Below, in pieces: positions 10,197 to 19,732 of a stretch of DNA of 64,000 nt. Made by a program: the position numbers and the translations under genes. The stretch covers positions 271,482 through 335,481 of the forward strand of contig JAUYAU010000004.1 of NCBI GenBank assembly GCA_030693335.1, read 5' to 3'. The notes beneath the pieces were generated by a model. That model was not told where the DNA came from and made no database searches. It worked only from the letters and a program-made list of their open reading frames with translations. Position 1 is the first letter of the stretch. Every line of letters starts with the position of its first letter. This DNA is from Sulfuricurvum sp. (GTDB lineage: Bacteria; Campylobacterota; Campylobacteria; Campylobacterales; Sulfurimonadaceae).

Positions 10197-11115
10197 AATC
10201 TTGATTGATTTTCATCGCTTTATGACACGTGGTGATAAAATCTTCTTTGGAAGTGATATGGTAATCTTTTCCTTCATAGTTAAATTCCAAAGAGTGAGCA
10301 TGCAATAAAAGCCGTGTTGCTCCTCCCATTTCCAATCTATCTCTAGGAGACAAAATTTTATCCAAAAATCTTCGTATGTCATTTTCTTCTTGGCCATATA
10401 TAGGGTCACCCACAATAGGATGTTTCACGTGAAACAAATGCACGCGGATTTGATGGGTACGTCCAGTGAAGGGGGAGGCCTCTACAAGAGTCATATTGAG
10501 ATCAGGAAAATATTCAAGAGGCTTGATGAAGGTACGAGAGACTTTTCCCTCCTCGTGAACTTTGACCACCATTCGTACAAGGGTATCGGTATCTTCACGA
10601 CGCAACAGAGGTTCTTGTATGTCCATATCCTCTTTTAGATGACCATGAACCATGGCCAAATAGCGTTTGGTTATTTGACGATTCTCAAACAAGAGTTTTA
10701 AAACCGTTTCACTTTCTTTGTTACGAGAAGCCAAAACAAGGCCACTGGTTTCTTGGTCAATTCTATGGGCTACGTTAGCGTTAGCACCAAACTCATGTTT
10801 GATTTCATCGCTGAGAGAATAGGGCGTTTTACGACTTTGCGGGTGAACCAATACGCCGCTAGGTTTATCATAAACAGCAAAATCGGATTCTACAAACATT
10901 GCTCGTAAGCCTTGGGACTCTGGCTCAAACATGAGAAAATCAAAGTTACCTTCAATGTAGCCCGCTTGATTACTCATAACAATACCGTTTTGCGTTAAAC
11001 GACCTTTGGCAAGAAGACGTTGTGCCTCCGCTTGAGACAAACCAAGTTCACGGATTAAAAAAATAAAGGCTTTTTCACGAATGGGCGCATGGAGTTTTTT
11101 GGTGACGAAGGGCAA
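10180..11115 (-). CDS. RluA-family 23S rRNA/tRNA pseudouridine synthase
   Basis: Converts specific uridines in structured RNA to pseudouridine. An N-terminal S4-like RNA-binding element (AEAQRLLAKGRLTQNG, about 29-44) is followed by the catalytic domain, which has the RluA signature NVAHRIDQETSGLVLASRN containing the catalytic Asp. Later motifs KRYLAMVHG and SPFTGRTHQIRVHLFHVKHPIVGDPIYG are also typical. The 311-residue length fits. The likely start is a TTG at 11115 preceded by AAGGA at 8 bp, since no ATG fits the conserved N terminus. It diverges from purB. Which RNA position it modifies cannot be read from the sequence, so no gene symbol is given. Confidence 0.9.
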   Translation of the reverse strand: MPFVTKKLHAPIREKAFIFLIRELGLSQAEAQRLLAKGRLTQNGIVMSNQAGYIEGNFDFLMFEPESQGLRAMFVESDFAVYDKPSGVLVHPQSRKTPYSLSDEIKHEFGANANVAHRIDQETSGLVLASRNKESETVLKLLFENRQITKRYLAMVHGHLKEDMDIQEPLLRREDTDTLVRMVVKVHEEGKVSRTFIKPLEYFPDLNMTLVEASPFTGRTHQIRVHLFHVKHPIVGDPIYGQEENDIRRFLDKILSPRDRLEMGGATRLLLHAHSLEFNYEGKDYHITSKEDFITTCHKAMKINQDFTPPL

Positions 11116-11209
11116 AATATATTCCTTTATAAGGGAGGGTTGGATAAACTAAATACCATAGTATCCAGCGCAAAGTATAGGCGCATTTTAGCACACTCAA
11201 GGAATAAAT

Positions 11210-12538
11210 ATGGTTGAACGTTACGCACGAGAAGAGATGAAATCCAAATGGACGATGCAGGCAAAATATCAAGCTTGGCTGGATGTTGAGATTGCAGCGG
11301 TTAAAGCATGGAATCGTTTGGGACTGATTCCGGATGAGGATGCTCAAAAGATTGTAAAAAATGCAGGTTTTAATATTGATCGTATTGATGAGATCGAGGC
11401 AGTAACAAAACATGACCTTATCGCTTTTACCACATCGGTATCTGAAACACTGGGAGATGAGAGCCGATGGTTTCACTACGGGATGACCTCTTCGGATACG
11501 GTCGATACCGCAGTAGCATTACAGATGCGTGATTCCCTGGCGTTGATCATTGAAGATGTGAAAATGGTGATGGAGTCAATCAAGACAAGAGCGATTGAGC
11601 ACAAGATGACTTTGATGGTTGGACGTTCTCACGGTATCCATGGTGAGCCTATTACGTTTGGTTTGGTGTTAGCGGTTTGGTACGATGAAATGGCACGACA
11701 TCTCACAAACCTAGAACAAACGATGGAAGTCATAGCTGTAGGACAAGTATCAGGAGCTATGGGGAACTTCGCTCACGCGCCGTTGGAACTAGAAGAGTAC
11801 ACGTGTGAAGCGTTAGGACTCAAAGCAGCACCTGCATCAAATCAGGTTATTCAGCGTGACCGCTATGCACAGTTAGCAAGCGCGTTAGCACTCATGGCAA
11901 GTTCAATTGAAAAGTTTGCGGTACAAATACGCCATTGGCAGCGTACAGAAGTATATGAGTGTGAAGAGTATTTCTCTGTAGGGCAAAAAGGATCTTCGGC
12001 AATGCCGCACAAACGCAATCCTATTTTGACTGAAAACATTACCGGTCTTGCGCGCATGGTACGATCCTATGTTATACCTGCAATGGAAAACGTCGCGTTA
12101 TGGCATGAGCGTGATATTTCTCACAGTTCAACCGAACGGTTTTGGCTTCCGGACTCCTTTATCACTTCGGACTTTATGCTTAACCGTTTTAACGGCGTTA
12201 TCGCCAAACTCGTTGTTTATCCTGAAAACATGATGCGCAATCTAAATCTAACAGGCGGTTTGGTTTTTTCTCAGCGCGTATTGTTGGAGTTACCGCTCAA
12301 AGGGGTGAGTCGTGAAGATGCTTATCGTATCGTTCAGCGCAATGCAATGAAAGTATGGGAAGGATTGCAGCAGGGTAAAAGTGCAACCAATGAAAAAGGG
12401 GAAAGTCTTTATTTACAATATCTATTAGATGATGAAGAGTTAAGAAAAAGTCTGAGTGAAGAAGCGATACGCGAATGTTTCAACTTTGATTACTACACCA
12501 AAAATGTAGATAAAATTTTTAGTCGGGTGTTTAAATAA
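11210..12538 (+). CDS. purB: Adenylosuccinate lyase
   Basis: Acts twice in purine synthesis, splitting SAICAR to AICAR and adenylosuccinate to AMP, each time releasing fumarate. The 442-residue protein has the fumarase/aspartase superfamily signature GQKGSSAMPHKRNPI. It also has the conserved TSSDTVDTAVALQM region and GRSHGIHGEPITFG with the catalytic His. Alpha-helical superfamily segments continue to WHERDISHSSTERFWLPDS. The ATG is preceded by AAGGA. It is transcribed toward nrdA, 82 bp away, where a separate promoter is visible. Identification is firm. Confidence 0.97.
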   Translation: MVERYAREEMKSKWTMQAKYQAWLDVEIAAVKAWNRLGLIPDEDAQKIVKNAGFNIDRIDEIEAVTKHDLIAFTTSVSETLGDESRWFHYGMTSSDTVDTAVALQMRDSLALIIEDVKMVMESIKTRAIEHKMTLMVGRSHGIHGEPITFGLVLAVWYDEMARHLTNLEQTMEVIAVGQVSGAMGNFAHAPLELEEYTCEALGLKAAPASNQVIQRDRYAQLASALALMASSIEKFAVQIRHWQRTEVYECEEYFSVGQKGSSAMPHKRNPILTENITGLARMVRSYVIPAMENVALWHERDISHSSTERFWLPDSFITSDFMLNRFNGVIAKLVVYPENMMRNLNLTGGLVFSQRVLLELPLKGVSREDAYRIVQRNAMKVWEGLQQGKSATNEKGESLYLQYLLDDEELRKSLSEEAIRECFNFDYYTKNVDKIFSRVFK

Positions 12539-12590
12539 TAAACAGATCAGAATATTAAATTGGTATAAGAAATAGTAAAATAAAAATGAT

Positions 12591-12596
12591 TATAAT
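12591..12596 (+). promoter_or_regulatory. Candidate -10 element for nrdA
   Basis: A perfect TATAAT 25 bp before the nrdA start, in an AT-rich purB-nrdA gap. No clear -35 is seen. No NrdR-box-like or other repeat could be recognised nearby. Confidence 0.45.
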
Positions 12597-12620
12597 ATGC
12601 CCCATAAGAGCTAAGGATAT

Positions 12621-14993
12621 ATGCACATGCTGACAATACTTAAACGAAACGGCCGACGAGAGCCGTTGGATATTACTAAAATACAAAAATATACTTCTGC
12701 GGCCGTAAAAGGTTTAATAAACGTCTCTCAGAGTGAGCTCGAAGTAGACGCGCAGATTCAATTCAGAGACGGTATTACAAGCAATGAGATTCAAAAAACG
12801 TTAATTAAAACGGCAGTAGATAAAATTGATATAGACAGTCCCAATTGGACCTTCGTAGCATCACGTCTTTTTTTATATGATTTGTATCACCGTGTTAACG
12901 GCTTTACCGGTTATGGCACGTTACAGCAGTATTTTGAACGGTGTGAAGCAGAAGGACGTATTCTGTTGGGACTAAGAGAAAAATACAATTTGGCAGAGTT
13001 GGATGCCTACATTGTTCCCGACCGTGATTTGGAATTCAATTATTTGGGTGTTAAAACGCTTTATGACCGTTATTTGATCAAAGACCGCAATGGTGACCCA
13101 ATCGAGCTTCCTCAGCACATGTTTATGGCTATCTCTATGTTCTTGGCTCAAAATGAATCGGATGCAATGGGATGGGCAAAAAAGTTTTACGACATGCTCT
13201 CAAAATTCGAAGTGATGTTGGCAACGCCAACACTTTCCAATGCGAGAACAACACGTCATCAGCTCAGCTCATGCTACATCGGTTCTAGCCCGGATAACAT
13301 CGAAGGTATATTTGACGGTTATAAAGAGATGGCATTACTCTCTAAGTTTGGGGGCGGAATCGGTTGGGACTGGACGCGTGTTCGTGCTATGGGGTCGTTT
13401 ATCGATGGGCACAAAAACGCGGCAGGGGGCACCGTACCTTTCTTGAAAATCACCAATGATATCGCCATCGCAGTCGATCAGTTAGGAACGCGTAAGGGCG
13501 CTATTGCTGTGTATCTTGAACCATGGCACATGGACGTTAAAGACTTCTTGGATATCAAAAAGAACTCAGGAGAAGAGCGTCGCCGTGCACACGATTTGTT
13601 CCCGGCATTGTGGATCAATGATATGTTTATGAAACGTGTTGTGGATGACGGTATCTGGACGATGTTTGATCCATTTGATGTTCAAGAACTCACAGAGCTG
13701 TATGGTGATGCGTTTGAAAAACGTTATGTAGAGCTAGAACAAGACCCTAATATTGTAAAAGAACATACCAAAGCAAAAGATCTTTGGAAGAAGATTTTGA
13801 CGAGTTATTTTGAATCAGGCAGTCCGTTTTTGTGTTTCAAAGACAGTGCAAACCGTGCCAACCCCAATGACCATTATGGAATCATCCGAAGTTCAAATCT
13901 GTGTACCGAAATATTCCAAAACACACAGCCTAACCATTATCTCATCAAGATCAAATACGAAGACGGGTCGTTTGTAACGTATGAAGAAGATGAGATAATC
14001 AAAATGGACAGCGGGATTGAAAAACCGGCGAACAAAGTGACCGCATTGGATTCATTGGGCGGACGTCCTGTTTACATTGTTGAAAAAGAAAAAGTAGACG
14101 GCGCAACGGCTGTTTGTAATCTGGGTTCTGTTAACTTATCCCGTATCCATACCAAAGAGGACATTGATCGTATCGTCCCTATTGCAATTCGTGCATTGGA
14201 CAACGTCATTGACTTGAACTTCTACCCGTTGGAAAAAGTAAAACGTACGAACATGCGAAGCCGTGCCATCGGTTTGGGTGTTATGGGGGAAGCAGAGATG
14301 CTGGCCGGTCAGAAGATCGTATGGGGAAGCCAAGCACATTTTGACAAGATCGATGAAGTGATGGAAGCGGTCAGCTATAACGCGATCAAAGCATCCTCGG
14401 ATTTGGCAGTAGAAAAAGGGTCTTATCCCGAGTATGTCGGTTCAAAATGGAATCGCGGAATCCTCCCTATGGATCATGCAACGGCCGAAGTACAGAATCT
14501 CATTGACCGTGGCGGATTGTTTGCCCCTAACTATGAGTGGGACGTTCTACGTGAAACAATCAAGTCTCAGGGAATGCGTAACGGCTATTTGATGGCAATC
14601 GCTCCTACAAGCTCTATATCGATCCTCACAGGGACCACACAGACGATTGAGCCTATCTATAAGCGTAAATGGTTTGAGGAAAATCTCTCAGGCCTTATTC
14701 CAGTCGTTGCCCCTAATCTCAATCCGGATACCTGGGGGTATTACACTCCTGCGTATGATTTGGATCAAACCATCTTGGTCAAAGCTGCGGCTATCCGTCA
14801 AAAATGGATCGATCAGGGTCAAAGCCTCAATATCTTTATCACACTTGATAAAGCAAGCGGTAAGTACCTCAATGACATCTACATGATGGCGTGGAAGCTG
14901 GGTCTCAAATCAACCTACTATCTGCGATCACAATCGCCTGAAGCAGTTGCTCAGACGCAAGACAGATCGATGGAGTGTGATGGGTGCCAGTAA
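12621..14993 (+). CDS. nrdA: Ribonucleoside-diphosphate reductase subunit alpha (class Ia)
   Basis: Catalytic subunit reducing ribonucleoside diphosphates to deoxy forms, using the tyrosyl radical of NrdB (encoded at 28692-29711, not adjacent). An N-terminal ATP-cone regulatory domain (about 1-95, LKRNGRREPLD onward) precedes the barrel. Active-site elements include LSSCYIGSS with a redox Cys, the SNLCTEIFQNT motif with the Asn/Cys/Glu set, GTRKGAIAVYLEPWH, and the C-terminal redox pair in ECDGCQ, which passes electrons from thioredoxin or glutaredoxin. The 790-residue length is normal. AAGGA precedes the ATG at 12621; a second ATG two codons on is also possible. The stop overlaps the next gene by 10 bp. 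Confidence 0.96.
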   Translation: MHMLTILKRNGRREPLDITKIQKYTSAAVKGLINVSQSELEVDAQIQFRDGITSNEIQKTLIKTAVDKIDIDSPNWTFVASRLFLYDLYHRVNGFTGYGTLQQYFERCEAEGRILLGLREKYNLAELDAYIVPDRDLEFNYLGVKTLYDRYLIKDRNGDPIELPQHMFMAISMFLAQNESDAMGWAKKFYDMLSKFEVMLATPTLSNARTTRHQLSSCYIGSSPDNIEGIFDGYKEMALLSKFGGGIGWDWTRVRAMGSFIDGHKNAAGGTVPFLKITNDIAIAVDQLGTRKGAIAVYLEPWHMDVKDFLDIKKNSGEERRRAHDLFPALWINDMFMKRVVDDGIWTMFDPFDVQELTELYGDAFEKRYVELEQDPNIVKEHTKAKDLWKKILTSYFESGSPFLCFKDSANRANPNDHYGIIRSSNLCTEIFQNTQPNHYLIKIKYEDGSFVTYEEDEIIKMDSGIEKPANKVTALDSLGGRPVYIVEKEKVDGATAVCNLGSVNLSRIHTKEDIDRIVPIAIRALDNVIDLNFYPLEKVKRTNMRSRAIGLGVMGEAEMLAGQKIVWGSQAHFDKIDEVMEAVSYNAIKASSDLAVEKGSYPEYVGSKWNRGILPMDHATAEVQNLIDRGGLFAPNYEWDVLRETIKSQGMRNGYLMAIAPTSSISILTGTTQTIEPIYKRKWFEENLSGLIPVVAPNLNPDTWGYYTPAYDLDQTILVKAAAIRQKWIDQGQSLNIFITLDKASGKYLNDIYMMAWKLGLKSTYYLRSQSPEAVAQTQDRSMECDGCQ

Positions 14994-15355
14994 AGCCTCT
15001 GAGCGCTTTATCGCTTCAAGCGCTATGTGAGCGTATAGATTATGTTCGTAACGGTGAAATTCACTCTCTGACCCCCATATCTGCCACTTCCATAGAAATA
15101 CGTTTTAGTGTCCAAGACAAGGCCAGAGGATTTGACTGGATTGATGTTGCTTTTGTGATTGATGGTGTTAGCGATGCTAAATTAGTCAGTGACAATGTTT
15201 TACGCATGCTGTCAATGGATGAGGGAATAACGGTTGATATGGATAGTACCAAGGCGGCGTTGGCAATAGGAGCTTATAAAGGGCGTATTGAAGATTCACC
15301 CCTTTATATTGTGGGTACAACTATGGGATATGAAGAACTGCCGTATAACGGTTAG
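14984..15355 (+). CDS. Small protein of unknown function coupled to nrdA
   Basis: A 123-residue acidic protein that I do not recognise. It starts at a GTG inside the last codons of nrdA, in another frame, with GGAG upstream, so its translation is probably coupled to the reductase. It has no signal peptide, membrane segment or cysteine-rich motif. The middle (SIEIRFSVQDKARGFDWIDVAFVIDGVSDA) suggests an alternating beta-strand fold. The end overlaps the convergent pilin-like gene by 4 bp. The coupling suggests a role linked to nucleotide reduction or its regulation, but this is guilt by association only. Confidence 0.7.
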   Translation: MPVKPLSALSLQALCERIDYVRNGEIHSLTPISATSIEIRFSVQDKARGFDWIDVAFVIDGVSDAKLVSDNVLRMLSMDEGITVDMDSTKAALAIGAYKGRIEDSPLYIVGTTMGYEELPYNG

Positions 15356-16044
15356 TTGATTTGTACCCATGTGGTATTGCTGTCGTAAATGTAGGTAAGA
15401 TTGGTATCGCGATGGAAGACAATAGTTCCATTGATGGGTGACGCAGGGAAAGGATCAGTTGAAAGGGATACTACCGCACTGTTATAACCGCGTGTTTGGG
15501 TGGTAATTTCGGATCCGCCGTACAGTTTTAAATGATTGGTTTCACCGATACCGATTTCTATCATCAGATCATCGCCTTGCGCGGTGCTATGCGTTGCATT
15601 GGTCTGTAAAATACCATCCTCTCCAAGGCTAATGAGACGACCTAAGACGTTGGAATTAGGTGAAATGGATGTGTTGGTATCCGCGTAAATGGGGTCAATT
15701 GTATTGGCAATTCCAAAATCATAGGTAGAATAAAAGACATTACGTCCCCATGCATCTTTCCCAAGCCCGGCTATTACGGGAACGGTGGAATTTGTTTCTT
15801 CTTTTAATAGCTCAAAATAGGAATCATTATCGGGATCTTTGGCTAATCCTACCAATCGACTTCGGATTACTTCTAGGATGGTTTTGGTATTTTGATATTT
15901 TAGCGTATTGCCTTGGATCATAGTATAGTAACCCATCGTAGCTAGCACGGCAGCAATAACTCCTGCCATGATGACCGCAATCATCACTTCTAAGAGCATA
16001 AAGCCTTTTCTGACATTAATACTTTTATGCATGTTCGGCAGCAT
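15352..16044 (-). CDS. Prepilin-like protein (pseudopilin), last gene of the T2SS/Cts-like cluster
   Basis: It has a type IV prepilin N terminus, a short basic leader ending in RKG, then FMLLEVMIAVIMAGVIAAVLATMGYY with Glu at +5 after the predicted cleavage. A 20-residue hydrophobic helix and a soluble domain of about 190 residues follow. The length and content fit a large minor pseudopilin of the GspJ/K kind better than a major pilin. The ATG at 16044 overlaps the F-protein gene by 20 bp; a second ATG at 16032 gives a shorter leader and is equally possible. It would be processed by a prepilin peptidase, which is not encoded in the window. Its position directly after ATPase and F protein suggests it initiates or tips the pseudopilus (inference). 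Confidence 0.8.
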   Translation of the reverse strand: MLPNMHKSINVRKGFMLLEVMIAVIMAGVIAAVLATMGYYTMIQGNTLKYQNTKTILEVIRSRLVGLAKDPDNDSYFELLKEETNSTVPVIAGLGKDAWGRNVFYSTYDFGIANTIDPIYADTNTSISPNSNVLGRLISLGEDGILQTNATHSTAQGDDLMIEIGIGETNHLKLYGGSEITTQTRGYNSAVVSLSTDPFPASPINGTIVFHRDTNLTYIYDSNTTWVQIN

Positions 16045-17065
16045 TTATAAACTCTTGTTGGATTAATACTTGGGTTAGAACAATGGTGAAAAATTCTACA
16101 AAAACGGCAAATGCCAACAAAAGGATAGCCATAATCGTAATCATACGAAAGAAATTGGTAGCTGCGGTAAGGGCATTGAGTCGTGATCGATCTGAAAATT
16201 GTCCCAGCATATCACCTAGCTGGGTAATGTTTCCGGCACCGGCGAGAAGGCTTTGTTCGATGGGTTCAAAAAAATCAATCTCCCAAAAGTGCTTTTCCCC
16301 TCGGCTTAGGCGTTCTAAAACAGTGTTAAATTGTTTGGAGATGGAAGGGACAAGGGTGCTGTGTACTGCTGCTTTGAAGGATATTTTTAAAGAAACACCA
16401 TTTTTGAGCATTTCGCTTAATAGACTAAGAAGCATAAATTTCTCAAAATAGCCGATGATTCTGGATGAAATTGGGAGTAAAGATGCATATTGTTTTGCAA
16501 GGCCTTGCAACGCCCCTGTGTAGTTAAATAATGCAACCATAACAATGAAAAAATAAATCGTAAAAAGTACCAATAGCCCAAATAGAAGGTCGCTTAAATT
16601 TTGTGCAGTTTGTAAATGATCAGCGATTATGACTTGAATTTTGGGATCGTAGGTTGAGGCCTCTTTGAGATGAAACGGTATGGCAAAAAAACGAATACCG
16701 ATAACAATGACACTGGTCAAGGTAAAATAGATCAAAGGCAATGCAATTTTATCACTGGATTCTTGATAAAATTTATTTTTGATCTCTAAATAATTGACGA
16801 CCGATTTAAGTGTTTTAACAAAGGACCCACCCTTTTCTGCCATAGAGATAAATTGAATAATATCGGGTGATGGAGAAAGGTGTTTTTGGATTGATTTGGA
16901 AAAAGAGGCACCCTCTTGAATGGCTTTGGTTATTTGGGCATAGGTGCGCTGTTCGGATTTGTCTTTTGTGATGCCTTGCATTAGCATCAGTGCATTGGTG
17001 ATACTTTTACCATTTTCTAGCGATAATTGAAGCGTTTTGAGCAGTGCAAGCAGATCAGGTTTCAT
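16025..17065 (-). CDS. Type II secretion/type IV pilus inner-membrane platform protein (GspF/PilC/CtsF-like)
   Basis: Polytopic inner-membrane protein that couples the traffic ATPase to pilin movement. It has the F-family layout: a first cytoplasmic four-helix domain with MAEKGGSFVKTLKSVVNYLEIK (matching the family GExxGxL element), a membrane segment around residues 110-130, a second helical repeat with LLAGAGNITQLGDMLGQFSDRSR (the second GExxGxL copy, here degenerate), and a last hydrophobic stretch near the C terminus. The ORF track begins at a TTG; the ATG at 17065, overlapping the ATPase gene by 11 bp, gives the typical MKPDLLALL start. Overlaps with both neighbours show one operon. Called Cts-like by synteny. 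Confidence 0.85.
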   Translation of the reverse strand: MKPDLLALLKTLQLSLENGKSITNALMLMQGITKDKSEQRTYAQITKAIQEGASFSKSIQKHLSPSPDIIQFISMAEKGGSFVKTLKSVVNYLEIKNKFYQESSDKIALPLIYFTLTSVIVIGIRFFAIPFHLKEASTYDPKIQVIIADHLQTAQNLSDLLFGLLVLFTIYFFIVMVALFNYTGALQGLAKQYASLLPISSRIIGYFEKFMLLSLLSEMLKNGVSLKISFKAAVHSTLVPSISKQFNTVLERLSRGEKHFWEIDFFEPIEQSLLAGAGNITQLGDMLGQFSDRSRLNALTAATNFFRMITIMAILLLAFAVFVEFFTIVLTQVLIQQEFINAAEHA

Positions 17066-18617
17066 GTACGTACCCAAGTGACAATAGTTCGCTAGAGAGC
17101 GTTACGTGATCGCAGATGCCGTTATCAAAGAGATATTGTGCTGATTGAAAATAGCTGAAGGTGATGAAATGTTCCCATGCTTTAAATACGGTGCTGTTTT
17201 TGAGTGCAAGGTAAAATTGGTACCGTACTTTCATATCGCCTGGTATAAATACCATATCCAATAACAAAGCGCGCCCGTAGTAGCCCGTAAAATTGCATTT
17301 GATGCATCCAGTTTTTTCATATCCGGTGGACAGGCTATTGAAAAAAGCTTGCCCTTCTTGGGCAAAAGAAGGTTGTTTGCAGGTGCAGAGCTTGGGAACG
17401 AGGCGTTGAGCAATGACACCGCTTAATGAATAGGCAAGGATAAATAGGTCACCTCCCTCATCACGAATCCGCTCCATGGCCATGAAGCTGTTAGGGGTAT
17501 GGAGCGTTGAAAAAACCATGTGCCCACTGTGTGCCGCTTTTAGTCCCGTTAGGATCGATTCTTTGTCACGCATTTCCCCGATGACGATAACGTCAGGGTC
17601 TTGTCGCATGATTGACTTCATCCCCTCGACAAACGTAAATCCGCTGGCTTCATTGATCTGATATTGGGTTACGAAATCGATTTTATACTCGATAGGGTCT
17701 TCAATGCTGTAGATGATCTCATGTAAACGATCGCGTTGATTGAGGATTGCGTTGAGGGTTGTCGTTTTCCCGCTACCCGTAGGCCCTACTACCAAAAAAA
17801 ATCCACTCGATTGATTAACAAAATGGTGAACGTGTTCACTCATCGGATGCTGTTTGGGAAAGAGAGAAGTGAGTGTTTTAATGTTTTTGGATTTATCCAA
17901 AATACGCATGACGATGTTTTCACCGTATTGGGAAGGGGCGATTTCGATACGAAAATCGATGGAACGATCTTGATATTCTCTGGAAAAACTCCCCCCTTGA
18001 GGAGCATAAACATTGATCATGTCAATGTTACAGCGCTCTTTGATAATGAGGGCAAAACGCTGTGCCAATTCATGGTTGAGCAAAAATTTGGCATGAACAT
18101 GGCCATCGATGCGATATCGAAGCCAATAAAAGGACTCGTAGCCATTGAGGTGAATATCGCTCGCATTGCGTTGAATTCCATATTCCAGAAGCATCTCAAA
18201 AATGTCGATGACTTCATCTTCTTCAAAATCCATTGCGTTGTATTGTTTGATCTTGCGTTCAATAATTTCGGGGTCAACACGTAGATGCGCTGTGTATTTT
18301 TGCTGAAATTCACGTACAGGGATGTTTTTTTGCTCGACGCGCTTGCGTGCTTTAGTAGAGAGTTCAGCGAGGCGTATTTCGCCTAAGAGCTCTTTGCGCT
18401 CGATTTTGAGAACGGTTTCACTTTCTTCGGCGATCACCATCTCGTACTCTTTCATGAGTTCGAGATTATGGATGATTGCAGGTTCTTTTTTCTGTACGAA
18501 GTGATGTTCGAGGGCTATTTGAAGAAGATGTTTTTTAACGCCCTGCTGTTGGTAATAGTACTGCTCTTTTTGGCATACTTCCAGCTGTTTTGGCGTTAAT
18601 ATCTTCTTTATGTTCAT
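17055..18617 (-). CDS. Type II secretion/type IV pilus assembly ATPase (GspE/PilB/CtsE-like)
   Basis: Hexameric cytoplasmic ATPase that powers pilus or pseudopilus extension. A divergent N-terminal domain (1-130) is followed by the conserved core: ASDIHLNGYESFYWLRYRIDG, Walker A GPTGSGKTT (278-286), the Asp box IYSIEDPIEY, Walker B DPDVIVIGEMRD and the His box AAHSGHMVFSTLHTPN. Near the C terminus a CxC...CxxC set (LCTCKQ and GCIKCNFTGYYGR) matches the zinc motif of GspE/PilB, a feature that separates it from retraction ATPases. The 520-residue length is close to that known for Campylobacter CtsE. It is followed by the F gene with overlap and preceded by the prepilin genes. Confidence 0.9.
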   Translation of the reverse strand: MNIKKILTPKQLEVCQKEQYYYQQQGVKKHLLQIALEHHFVQKKEPAIIHNLELMKEYEMVIAEESETVLKIERKELLGEIRLAELSTKARKRVEQKNIPVREFQQKYTAHLRVDPEIIERKIKQYNAMDFEEDEVIDIFEMLLEYGIQRNASDIHLNGYESFYWLRYRIDGHVHAKFLLNHELAQRFALIIKERCNIDMINVYAPQGGSFSREYQDRSIDFRIEIAPSQYGENIVMRILDKSKNIKTLTSLFPKQHPMSEHVHHFVNQSSGFFLVVGPTGSGKTTTLNAILNQRDRLHEIIYSIEDPIEYKIDFVTQYQINEASGFTFVEGMKSIMRQDPDVIVIGEMRDKESILTGLKAAHSGHMVFSTLHTPNSFMAMERIRDEGGDLFILAYSLSGVIAQRLVPKLCTCKQPSFAQEGQAFFNSLSTGYEKTGCIKCNFTGYYGRALLLDMVFIPGDMKVRYQFYLALKNSTVFKAWEHFITFSYFQSAQYLFDNGICDHVTLSSELLSLGYVHET

Positions 18618-18648
18618 AGGCGCTTTTTGGCACTATTATAACATAAAA

Positions 18649-19140
18649 TTAACGGGATAGATAAAATTTAAACGTGGCGGATGTGGCGTTATGATCAAGT
18701 GTTGCTTGAGTCGAGGTGTAATTAAGTGCTAAACTGACAAGCGCTTCATCTTGTGTTGAATTGTTCTCTGCGGTTGTCATGATATAAAATTCCGTTCCTG
18801 TTTCTGTAGCGGTATATGCGGTAAATCCAGTTGGCGGGACAGGGACAAAACCATTTCGTCCACCGTCAAAAGCATAGGGAGTGGAGGTATTGCATTCCAA
18901 TGATGTGAGATTGGTATCTGAGGCATCAGCTCCTCCAACTTGATTGGGCATCTGCTCAGAGAGGCTTTTACATTGAAATACCATCGATTCAATTAGATTG
19001 ATTTGTGATTGGATTGCTGTTTTGTATTGGGAACGTTTTAGGTTGTCAGTATTTAAATAAAAATACCCTAACGTGCTTATCACCCCTACCAAAAAAATGG
19101 TAAGGGCAACTTCGATAAGAGTAAAAGCTTTTTTTTGCAT
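18649..19140 (-). CDS. Prepilin-like protein with GspH-type N terminus
   Basis: A short leader MQKKA is followed by FTLIEVALTIFLVGVISTLGYFYL, the classical type IV prepilin N-terminal methylation/cleavage signature with Glu at +5. The body is about 140 residues and contains two cysteines that could pair (QCKSL and LECNTST). The ORF track begins at a TTG upstream; the ATG at 19140 gives a canonical short leader and is preferred. It lies 8 bp after the previous prepilin gene and 31 bp before the ATPase gene. Probably a minor pseudopilin of the Cts/T2SS-like machine. Confidence 0.82.
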   Translation of the reverse strand: MQKKAFTLIEVALTIFLVGVISTLGYFYLNTDNLKRSQYKTAIQSQINLIESMVFQCKSLSEQMPNQVGGADASDTNLTSLECNTSTPYAFDGGRNGFVPVPPTGFTAYTATETGTEFYIMTTAENNSTQDEALVSLALNYTSTQATLDHNATSATFKFYLSR

Positions 19141-19147
19141 GATACGA

Positions 19148-19732
19148 TTATTTGACAATCGCAATCCAATGTTTAAAGTTTATACCAATAGGTTCAGAAT
19201 AACAAAACGATTCACCATATAAGGCATAGTTGTCTGTTATAGTGCCAAAATTTGTATCGTTGGTAACATTGAGCTCAATACTGCGATTTAACTCTCGGTT
19301 GAAAATGGCACAGTATAAATCATCATCAGACAAAACATCCCATGAACCAGTTCCATTTAGATCGATAGGGAACAAGAATGCCGGGCGCCCTGCTGCTGCA
19401 GAAGTATTAAGTTCCCACCCTGTAGTCGTCATTTCTCGAATATTTCTTGGAAGACTTCGAAGAATTAGTACATTGGCTGCAGTAAATTGAGTTAAATTGG
19501 CTTCACTGGGCGCTATACCCTCTTGCGCGACAAAAATATCGTATGCACCCGAAAGCTGATAAGCTTGATTCATCAGTGCTGCAACACGTGCTTTTTTAGC
19601 CGTTAAATCAATATTGAACAAGCTTCTATAATAAAACAACGCGATGGCCGATAAAAGACCAAATAAGATAACGGCGATCGTCATCTCAACCAAAGAGATA
19701 CCTTTTCTTTTTCCATTGTAAGGGTGAACCAT
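19148..19732 (-). CDS. Prepilin-like protein, diverged paralogue of the two tandem pilins
   Basis: The leader ends KRKG and is followed by ISLVEMTIAVILFGLLSAIALFYY. Cleavage after Gly and Glu at +5 are both present. It shares with the two neighbouring pilins a distinctive C-terminal block: LYCAIFNRELNRSIELNV, then an acidic stretch, GTI, and a second cysteine in SFCYSEP. The two cysteines probably form the pilin disulfide loop. AAGGAG precedes the ATG at good spacing. The gene is separated from the next pilin by 179 bp containing a run of eight G, so it may have its own promoter. Predicted to be exported and assembled; its role as major or minor subunit is unknown. Confidence 0.82.
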   Translation of the reverse strand: MVHPYNGKRKGISLVEMTIAVILFGLLSAIALFYYRSLFNIDLTAKKARVAALMNQAYQLSGAYDIFVAQEGIAPSEANLTQFTAANVLILRSLPRNIREMTTTGWELNTSAAAGRPAFLFPIDLNGTGSWDVLSDDDLYCAIFNRELNRSIELNVTNDTNFGTITDNYALYGESFCYSEPIGINFKHWIAIVK

